Assembly (NCBI RefSeq): GCF_004103735.1
Contig: NZ_CP035281.1
Coordinates: 1,984,001-2,048,000 of the forward strand
Direction of reading: 5' to 3'
Length of the DNA stretch: 64,000 nucleotides
Source of the DNA: Aminipila luticellarii
GTDB lineage: Bacteria; Bacillota; Clostridia; Peptostreptococcales; Anaerovoracaceae
Both the position numbers and the translations under genes were made by a program. Shown one piece after another: positions 52,382 through 59,245 of the stretch; positions within the stretch are counted from its first letter, which is position 1, and every line of letters begins with the position of its first letter. The notes beneath the pieces were generated by a model. That model had not been told where the DNA came from and did not search any database. It was given only the letters and a program-made list of their open reading frames with translations.

Positions 52382-52766
52382 TTTCTTTCAACTCCTTTCG
52401 GGTTATCAGCCTATTGCTGACGTAAACGCCTAAAGCAGCTGACAAAAATCCTCCTATCAGGTTGGACAAGATATAAGCAGCTGCCGTTATATACTGTTCT
52501 CTCAGAAGCAGATCCATAACCTGTGCACTAAACGTTGAAAATGTGGTAAAAGAACCGATCAATCCGATCCCTATGCCGGTAATAAGGGAATGGGAAAACC
52601 TTGAAACCGTGGCTAAATATCTTAGGGTGATTGCCAAAAGAAAACTCCCCAAAATATTAATACACAAGATGTCATATGGGAAGTCCCCTGTTTCAAAGGT
52701 TATGCTTATCCAATACCGGGCAGCAGCACCAATTGCTCCAAATACAGCAATATATAAATAATACAT
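52374..52766 (-). CDS. crcB: CrcB/FluC fluoride channel subunit A
   Basis: A 130-residue, four-helix protein with CINILGSFLLAI and IGSFTTFSTFSAQ, the Fluc signature. Partner of the following shorter subunit, oriented antiparallel by the family model. Lies 19 bp downstream of the DUF190 gene. Confidence 0.95.
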   Translation of the reverse strand: MYYLYIAVFGAIGAAARYWISITFETGDFPYDILCINILGSFLLAITLRYLATVSRFSHSLITGIGIGLIGSFTTFSTFSAQVMDLLLREQYITAAAYILSNLIGGFLSAALGVYVSNRLITRKELKENA

Positions 52767-52785
52767 TTTATTCTCCTAAAGTCCA

Positions 52786-53418
52786 TTATCTGTTAAGTAT
52801 TACCTGAACCGGAAGGGTAAAGATTACCCCATCCGTTACAATTTGTTTTAACTCTTCCAGTATTCCTGAAAGCTGCTCTCTCTCCACCATACACTCTATC
52901 ACAAGCGGCAGATTTTCGCTCAAAGGAAACAGATGCTGGCTATATATGACATGATCCCTTCCATAACCGGCTATGCCTTTGGTTACCGTAGCCCAGAGAA
53001 CATTCTTCTCTTGCAGGAAGGTCAATATTTTTTCATACTCATCCTTTTTCAGCAATTTCTTCTTATTTTCTCTGGTATATACCTTTATGACAAAATATTC
53101 GTGCTCCTGTATTTCATCTTCCTCCAAGCCTTTTGTTATACTGATCTGTCCGTGCTTCATCAGTGATTTCAGTCCTCCTTTCACTTTGTCAGCCAATTCT
53201 TTAGGAATGACTGTCTCTATGATGATGGGTAAATTATTAAAATAGGCGTCTTCCAATATATCATACTGGATACTGCCCTGTTCATCTATTCCGGCGTTTC
53301 CCCTTCGCATAGTGACACCGGGTATTTCATGCTCCCACAAATAATTCAATACCGTCTTAAAGGTCTGCTCCCGTTTTTCATGCTGTTACTCATTTACAAC
53401 AATTCTCATTAAATACAT
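52786..53418 (-). pseudogene. Double DUF190 protein with an in-frame TAA near the start
   Basis: The long part encodes two DUF190 domains (PGVTMRRGNAGIDEQGSIQYD and VLWATVTKGIAGYGRDHVIY as landmarks), a family often found with crcB. The frame can be followed back through QHEKREQTFKTVLNYLW to TAA at 53386-53388 and then MYLMRIVVNE to ATG 53418. The first ten codons are separated from the rest by the stop. Rescue would need readthrough or an internal start; TTG 53349 is possible but poorly supported. It is either newly disrupted or an unusual control point. The reading beyond the stop is fully conserved in character, suggesting recent change. Fluoride-linked role is inferred from the operon. 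Confidence 0.65.
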
Positions 53419-53442
53419 GTCCATTCCATCGGATTCCTTCCC

Positions 53443-53483
53443 TTTTTATTCAATAGGAAATATCGTTTCCTATTGAATAAAAA
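53443..53483. repeat. Perfect 18-bp hairpin between riboswitch and DUF190 gene
   Basis: TTTTTATTCAATAGGAAA pairs exactly with its complement around a 5-base loop. It lies immediately after the riboswitch terminator on the minus strand. It has A runs rather than T runs after the stem, so it is not a second terminator; it may protect or regulate the leader RNA. Confidence 0.6.
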
Positions 53484-53612
53484 AAAACTCCTACATAGTG
53501 AAATACACCTGTAGGAGTCATCAGCTAAAAAGCGTTTTTGCGATCCTGCATACCACATCTGGGCACGCAGGACTTCAAAGGCGAACTCCATCACCCTTCA
53601 ATATCAAGCTTA
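53478..53612 (-). ncRNA. Fluoride riboswitch (crcB motif) with terminator
   Basis: On the minus strand the leader contains GGTGATGGAGTTCGCC, then a variable insert, then AACGC...AGCTGATGACTCCTAC. This is the crcB-motif core as in Bacillus cereus (GGCGATGGAGTTCGCC and GCTAATGACTCCTACC). The last segment forms a stem ACTCCTACA...TGTAGGAGT followed by nine T, an expression terminator that F- binding should prevent from forming. The insert between the two halves is about 35 bases larger than in the B. cereus RNA. Placement directly ahead of DUF190-crcB-crcB confirms it. Confidence 0.93.
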
Positions 53613-53618
53613 TAGTTC

Positions 53619-53647
53619 ATATTACCATTGATGAAGAAAAATTTCAA
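53619..53647 (-). promoter_or_regulatory. Sigma-A promoter of the fluoride operon
   Basis: TTGAAA and TAATAT separated by 17 bp on the minus strand; the start site would fall just before the riboswitch. Confidence 0.7.
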
Positions 53648-53675
53648 CTAATTTTACTTTTGCTTTTACTTTGCT

Positions 53676-54563
53676 TTAATATTTTTCCATATCTATTTTT
53701 TCTGTTGGTGCCGGAAAGGATTTGGAAAGCTGCTCCAGATCCTCCTCCGTCAGGATGATACGGCTTGCCGCCGCATTTTCCTCTATGTGCTCTACTCCCA
53801 CCGCCTTTGGAATGGCAACCATATCCTCCAGCCTTAAGACAAAGGCAAGTAGCAGCTGAACTACTGAAATCCCATGCTTTTTTGCTACCTGGCAAACATT
53901 TTGATCCTTCATCAGTATGGCTTTTGATATGCCGTCTTGGGTGGTCAAGCCTCCTGCCTGGCCTACCGGGCTGTATGCCATAAAAGGAATCTGCCGTTCT
54001 CTTTGCCAGTGAAGCAGATCATACTCAATTCCCCTTGTCCCCAGATTATATAAAACTTGATTGGTGCTGCATTGATTGCCATCCGGTACCTTCCACAGAT
54101 CTTCCATATCCTCCACATCAAAATTTGAAACGCCCCACCGCTTAATTCTGCCTTTTTGTTTCAAATCCTCCATGCAGTATACCATTTCAGAAAGGTCGGT
54201 ATCTTCTCGCCAATGCAGAAGATATAAGTCCAGATAATTCGTTTCCAATAATTTGAGAGAGCGTTCCAGACTGCTGTAAATATGTTTTTTACATGCGTTC
54301 TTCGGGTAGACCTTGCTGACCAGATAAACATCTTTTCTTTCAACGTTTCTTATGGCATTGCCGACGATATTTTCCGCTTTGCCGTCTGCATACATTTCAG
54401 CCGTATCGATCAGGGTCATTCCCATATCAATTCCATGCCTGAGACCGTTTATTTCCCTTTCATAGTTGGAATCATCTTCTCCCATTAACCAGGTGCCTTG
54501 GCCTAACTTAGGCATATAGGAGCCATCCGGCAATTTTACTCTTTGTTGCTTCAATATTTCCAT
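53676..54563 (-). CDS. Aldo/keto reductase
   Basis: About 295 residues from the Met at 54563 (AGGAGG 12 bp upstream), with MGMTLIDTAEMYADGKAE (Asp-Tyr of the catalytic tetrad), KVYPKN (Lys), LYLLHW (His) and the cofactor end region MVAIPKAVGVEHIEEN. It reduces aldehydes/ketones with NADPH. No operon partner; it is transcribed away from the AraC regulator. The 238-bp gap to that gene is A/T-rich with no clear feature. Confidence 0.9.
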   Translation of the reverse strand: MEILKQQRVKLPDGSYMPKLGQGTWLMGEDDSNYEREINGLRHGIDMGMTLIDTAEMYADGKAENIVGNAIRNVERKDVYLVSKVYPKNACKKHIYSSLERSLKLLETNYLDLYLLHWREDTDLSEMVYCMEDLKQKGRIKRWGVSNFDVEDMEDLWKVPDGNQCSTNQVLYNLGTRGIEYDLLHWQRERQIPFMAYSPVGQAGGLTTQDGISKAILMKDQNVCQVAKKHGISVVQLLLAFVLRLEDMVAIPKAVGVEHIEENAAASRIILTEEDLEQLSKSFPAPTEKIDMEKY

Positions 54564-54801
54564 GTTTTTCAGCAGCCTCCTTATTTTCCTGTTTGTTCTA
54601 CAGAATAAACATTCTTTTCCACTGTACGCCAATTATTTTATCATATGTCCATTATAATTTCCATTTGATTCAGAAGCAGCCAGAAGCTTGCGATAAAAAT
54701 TGATTTGTTTGCGAATAAACCGTTCCGTTTCTCACAACATCTTCCCTCATTTCGGTTATAATGAAAGTAATCAGTTTTAAGAAGTAGATTGGAGTGCCAT
54801 T

Positions 54802-56655
54802 ATGTTACTGGAGAAAAACTTCTATCCCGATGATTTTCCAATGAATATCCGTATTGGAAACCTCAAAGAATATCCCATTCATTATCATTATGACATTGAA
54901 TTTGTTTTTGTCCTCAAGGGCGAAATCAAGTTAAAAAACGGGTATTATACCTATACTCTGAAAGAAGGAGATATCTTTACGAACAATGGCCATGAGGTTC
55001 ATGCCATATACGAAGGCCTTGGGGAAAATATAGTTGCGGTGATTCAAGTCAGCAATCTGTTCTTCACGCAATACGTTCCCGATTTATGTAAAAGCTGTTA
55101 TAGAACGTATACGGCAAAAGAATATGATCCCCGCTATGATAAATTAAAAAAGATGCTCTTGATGATTCTTTTAGATTACCTGAAAAAGAGCAGGAACTAT
55201 GAGCAGCAGTGCATCCATTCTATGTTAGAATTTATCCAATATCTCAACAGCAATTTTAATTTATTTGCTTTTGAAGATCAAGTGGTTGTCCAAGTAAAGA
55301 ACAATAACGCTGTCCTTATGGAGAGGATGAGCAGGATCATAAACTATATTTACGAAAATCATTCAGAAAAAATTACATTAAAGGATCTTGCCAAACTGGA
55401 AAACCTGAACGAATACTACATTTCTCACCTCATCAAAGAATTCACCGGCATGAGCTTCCGGGAATTATTGTGCTTTGCACGGGTGGAATGGTCGGAAATC
55501 TATCTTCTGAATACAGATAAGACCATTGCTTCCATTGCCAGAGAGGTGGGCTTTTCCACCACGGCATTTTATGAAACCCACTTTATAAAATGGTTCAAAA
55601 AAACACCGGAAGAGCACAGAAAAATCTATGCTCCCATGGCGAGCAATATTCGTTCTACACAATTTGATATCATTCCAATCAACCAAGCAATCCATATCAT
55701 AAAACAGAATTTATCTTCCATGAATTCACAGGATAAAAACACCAATCAAGTACAGAAGCTATCCCTTGATATTTCTGTGGACGCAGCAGCTGAACCGCTT
55801 CGCACATTGGAGCCTGAATTTGAAATAGCCTTAACACCGGCGGGCTATGATACCTTGGGGATAAGATTGTATGATCATCTGTCCAATTTTAATTGTAAGG
55901 AAGTCACCATTAAAACAAACTCTTCCAGTTCAGACAGTCCGGTATTTATTCTGAAACGCGAACTGGAACAAAAAGGATACAAAACAGCTGTCAAATCTAC
56001 TGAGGTTTTAAATGGCTTCACGTCATTTGGTTTAGATTCGGCTGCCCATGGGATTCACATTTTAAAAGAGAACCTATTTGGTCAAAATAAACGGATTTCC
56101 ATCAATCTCATAGATTTGGGAGACAAAGAAACCATTCTCAAGGGAATGCCTTCCATATTGACCTCAGGTGGCATACCCAAGCCTTCCTATTATGCTTATT
56201 GGCTGCTTTCTATACTGCGGGGCACCCTCATCTGCCGTGGAAAGCATTACGCGGTCATACGCGCTTGCGGAACACATCCGGATTACTTTATTGTAGTCTT
56301 TAATTATAATGAAGAAATAGACAGGCTGTGTACCAGAAATGCTACGGTTCACGAAACACAGGACGTGCTGCATAGCTTTAATGATCAGCTGGATATTCAT
56401 TTCATATTGAACCATTTATCAGGAGACTATCTGATATCCCGTTATTCTATAGACCATCACAACAATCTCTTTGATTATATGTCAAAGCTGAATTTCCCCG
56501 ACAGCTTGAACTTAAGCAACCATAAAACGGCACTTTTATATACCGTACCTTTTTTAGAAATCTATACGGAAAAGGTAACACAGGATCTAAACCTTCATAT
56601 TTCATTGAATGGTCTGGGCATTCAATTCATCCGGATACAACAGCATCTATCCTAG
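54802..56655 (+). CDS. AraC-family regulator with N-terminal cupin and C-terminal GH39-like domain
   Basis: This 617-residue protein is built of a cupin (YPIHYHYDIEFVFVLKGEIK) at 15-95, an AraC double helix-turn-helix near 175-275 (ITLKDLAKLENLNEYYISHLI, SIAREVGFSTTAFYETHFIKWF as landmarks), and a tail of 330 residues resembling glycoside hydrolase 39 (TSGGIPKPSYYAYWLLS), probably a sugar-binding remnant. It ends in TAG and converges on the permease-GRE operon, separated by a terminator. It may control that operon, but the tail suggests a carbohydrate signal. Confidence 0.85.
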   Translation: MLLEKNFYPDDFPMNIRIGNLKEYPIHYHYDIEFVFVLKGEIKLKNGYYTYTLKEGDIFTNNGHEVHAIYEGLGENIVAVIQVSNLFFTQYVPDLCKSCYRTYTAKEYDPRYDKLKKMLLMILLDYLKKSRNYEQQCIHSMLEFIQYLNSNFNLFAFEDQVVVQVKNNNAVLMERMSRIINYIYENHSEKITLKDLAKLENLNEYYISHLIKEFTGMSFRELLCFARVEWSEIYLLNTDKTIASIAREVGFSTTAFYETHFIKWFKKTPEEHRKIYAPMASNIRSTQFDIIPINQAIHIIKQNLSSMNSQDKNTNQVQKLSLDISVDAAAEPLRTLEPEFEIALTPAGYDTLGIRLYDHLSNFNCKEVTIKTNSSSSDSPVFILKRELEQKGYKTAVKSTEVLNGFTSFGLDSAAHGIHILKENLFGQNKRISINLIDLGDKETILKGMPSILTSGGIPKPSYYAYWLLSILRGTLICRGKHYAVIRACGTHPDYFIVVFNYNEEIDRLCTRNATVHETQDVLHSFNDQLDIHFILNHLSGDYLISRYSIDHHNNLFDYMSKLNFPDSLNLSNHKTALLYTVPFLEIYTEKVTQDLNLHISLNGLGIQFIRIQQHLS

Positions 56656-56681
56656 CTCAGCTGTCCATTATACCGAAAAAG

Positions 56682-56704
56682 CGGCGGCTCCTTGCGAGCC
56701 GCCG
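56682..56704. terminator. Terminator between AraC-GH39 and the permease gene
   Basis: CGGCGGCTC/GAGCCGCCG with a 5-base loop. On the minus strand it is followed by CTTTTT, so it ends the GRE operon; the plus-strand side has TTTAAAAT. Confidence 0.85.
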
Positions 56705-56726
56705 TTTAAAATATCATACCTATTTA

Positions 56727-58238
56727 TCAATCCATTTCAATGGCTGATATGGAATGTCTGTCTGCGCCTTCCGGCGGTGTGAAATCCATATCCTCATATC
56801 TTACCCATTTTGTGTGTTTTTTCTTTTTATATCCGAAGAAGAAGATAAATCCAAGAGGAATCAACCCATAGCTGGTAATAAAATTAAACCAACTAAAGTC
56901 CGAGAATACCCAATAATTACATGTAATCAAAACGAAAGTGCAGATTGTAATGGAAAACAAGGTTCCATACGGATAACATGGTGCTTTATATTTTAATTCA
57001 TCTAAGCTATGTCCCTGTTTGATCCAGCCCTTTCTGAATCGATAATGAGCCAGACTGATAGTCAGCCAGTTGACTATCCCCGCAACTCCGCAAAGATAGT
57101 ATGCAGCTGTATAGGCAACCCCATCGCCGACAAGGGAAGCGATAAATGCAGAGGAGGCAATAAGTCCGGTTAAAACGATTGCTCTCACCGGCACCCCTTT
57201 ATTGTTTAATTTTGCAAAATAGCTCGGTGCCGCCCCCTTTTTAGCCATGACCTGAATCGTTCTCGATGCACAATACAAGGAGGCATTTCCGCAGGATAAT
57301 ACGGAGGTCAAAATAACAGCGTTCATAAGGGAAGCTGCCGCAGCAAAACCGGCATTTTTGAATACAATCGTAAACGGTGATGCCGCAATGTTATCTTCCG
57401 CTGCATCAAGCAAAGTCGGTTCCGTAAAAGGAATTAAGGTTGCGATGACAAGAATTGCTCCAATGTAAAAAATTAAAATTCTCCAAAATACACTTTTGAT
57501 TGCCTTGGGAACATCCTTGGAAGGATTCTCGGATTCGGCCGCCGTCAATCCGATTACTTCTGTATTGGAGAAGGAGAAAGCGGCTACCAGGAAAACTAAA
57601 ATCACGCCGCCTGCACCATTGGGGAACGGAGCTTTTCCGGCTTCTCCGCCGTCAAGGACCCAGTTTGAAAATTCCACTTCATGTCCGCCAACGCCCATAA
57701 TACCCGCAATCATCAGTACCCCGACAATTAAGAAAATAATGGTTACAACTACCTTTATACCGGCAAACCAATACTCTGCTTCACCGAAGCCCTTGACTGA
57801 AAATAAATTAATAGCCATCAAGATTGCCAGAAACAACATGGCCCATAACGAGGAATTTGTGCCCGGAAACCAGTACTTAATAATAATGGAGCCTGCAATC
57901 AACTCTGCCGCTACCGTCATAGCACAGCCGAACCAATACGACCACCCATTCATAAAACCCCATGCCGGATCAATAAAGCGATCGGCGTAGGCAGTAAATG
58001 CTCCGGGCACCGGAAGTTCCGTTGCGATTTCGCCTAAGGCCGTCATCATAAAATACACGACAACGCCCATAATTGCATAAGCCAGAACAGCACCGCCGGG
58101 GCCTGCATCATGGATTGTGCCGCCCATGGCCAGAAACAGCCCGGTACCAATGGTACCTCCAATAGCTATCATAGTGAGATGTCGGCTTTTCAAGCCTCTC
58201 TCCAGGTTCTCTCTTTCGTGAATTCCATCCTTACCCAT
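56727..58238 (-). CDS. AAT-type amino acid permease (APC superfamily)
   Basis: The 503-residue, 12-helix protein begins with ERGLKSRHLTMIAIGGTIGTGL and has FSFSNTEVIGLTAAESENPSKD, signatures of the LysP/ProY group. It is the last gene of the unassigned GRE operon, 59 bp after the activase. It suggests the GRE substrate is an amino acid or derived from one. AAGGAG precedes ATG 58238. Confidence 0.9.
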   Translation of the reverse strand: MGKDGIHERENLERGLKSRHLTMIAIGGTIGTGLFLAMGGTIHDAGPGGAVLAYAIMGVVVYFMMTALGEIATELPVPGAFTAYADRFIDPAWGFMNGWSYWFGCAMTVAAELIAGSIIIKYWFPGTNSSLWAMLFLAILMAINLFSVKGFGEAEYWFAGIKVVVTIIFLIVGVLMIAGIMGVGGHEVEFSNWVLDGGEAGKAPFPNGAGGVILVFLVAAFSFSNTEVIGLTAAESENPSKDVPKAIKSVFWRILIFYIGAILVIATLIPFTEPTLLDAAEDNIAASPFTIVFKNAGFAAAASLMNAVILTSVLSCGNASLYCASRTIQVMAKKGAAPSYFAKLNNKGVPVRAIVLTGLIASSAFIASLVGDGVAYTAAYYLCGVAGIVNWLTISLAHYRFRKGWIKQGHSLDELKYKAPCYPYGTLFSITICTFVLITCNYWVFSDFSWFNFITSYGLIPLGFIFFFGYKKKKHTKWVRYEDMDFTPPEGADRHSISAIEMD

Positions 58239-58297
58239 TGGTATTCTCCTTTCAATGTTTATCTAAAACATCCGATTATTTCGATTTTCCAAAGTAA

Positions 58298-59233
58298 TTA
58301 GATTTTCCCCAGAATCTCCACTTCCATTGCTGCCTCTTCCTCAAAAAGCTTCTTAATTTCTAAAACATATTCCTCCGACGGCGGTTCATATCTCTGTTGA
58401 ACTCCTCCGATTCGATTCATTTTAGATAATCCCAAATCATGATAAGGAAGTAACGTCACACTCTTTATGTTATTTTTTTTATAGAAATCACTTGTCTTTT
58501 TCATCATCTCCCAGCTGTCATTCATCCCTTTTATCAAAGGCATTCTCATTACAATTTTTCCAACGACTTCAGGTATTTGAGTCAGTCTGCATAGGTTTTC
58601 CAGAATTTTCGTATTTTCCTGTCCCGTATACGTTACATGTTTTTCATTATCCATGAACTTCATGTCATATAAAATAAAATCAACGTTTTCTTTTCTTGAC
58701 AGCTTTTCTAACACATTCCCATCACCAAAGCCTGATGTGTCAAGGCAAACGTTGATTTCTTTCTCTGCGGCCTGATCCACAAGAGCCTCCACAAAGCGAG
58801 GGTGAGACAGCATCTCACCTCCGCTTATGGTCAGCCCTCCGTTTGTATGATCATAAAAGCCTTTATCCTGTGCAACCTGATAGAGCACCTCTTCTACCGT
58901 CATATGTGTCGCTACCGGCTGCAAGCCTTTGGAATAACAGACCTCCGTACACGTCAAACACTTGCTGCAGGCTTCTCTGTTAATCCGGATACGACCTTGC
59001 TCATCGAGGTAAATGGCTTTGTCCGGGCAGGCAGGGATACAATAACCACATTGGATACAGCTGTTGGGAGATTCGATGACCTCCTGCTCAAAGCTAATCA
59101 GCTCAGGATTGTGGCACCATACGCAATTCAGCGGACATCCCTTTAAAAAAACCGTGGTTCGGATTCCCGGTCCATCCTCCGTTGAAAACTTTTGAATGCC
59201 TCCTACCAATACAGATAAAGATTCTTTTTTCAT
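58298..59233 (-). CDS. Glycyl radical enzyme activase with ferredoxin insert
   Basis: The 311-residue radical SAM protein has EDGPGIRTTVFLKGCPLNC as landmark, with cluster Cys33, Cys37 and Cys40, and then an eight-Cys ferredoxin-like insert (Cys59, 62, 65, 69 and Cys89, 92, 95, 99) binding two extra 4Fe-4S clusters, followed by GGLTISGGEML. This long form is normal for eliminase/decarboxylase GRE partners. It starts 12 bases after the TAG of the GRE gene, in the same reading frame; AGGAG lies in between. Confidence 0.93.
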   Translation of the reverse strand: MKKESLSVLVGGIQKFSTEDGPGIRTTVFLKGCPLNCVWCHNPELISFEQEVIESPNSCIQCGYCIPACPDKAIYLDEQGRIRINREACSKCLTCTEVCYSKGLQPVATHMTVEEVLYQVAQDKGFYDHTNGGLTISGGEMLSHPRFVEALVDQAAEKEINVCLDTSGFGDGNVLEKLSRKENVDFILYDMKFMDNEKHVTYTGQENTKILENLCRLTQIPEVVGKIVMRMPLIKGMNDSWEMMKKTSDFYKKNNIKSVTLLPYHDLGLSKMNRIGGVQQRYEPPSEEYVLEIKKLFEEEAAMEVEILGKI

Positions 59234-59245
59234 ACTTTCTCCTTG

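Noticed and set aside
53386-53388. Pyrrolysine at the DUF190 stop
   Set aside because: The codon is TAA, not TAG.
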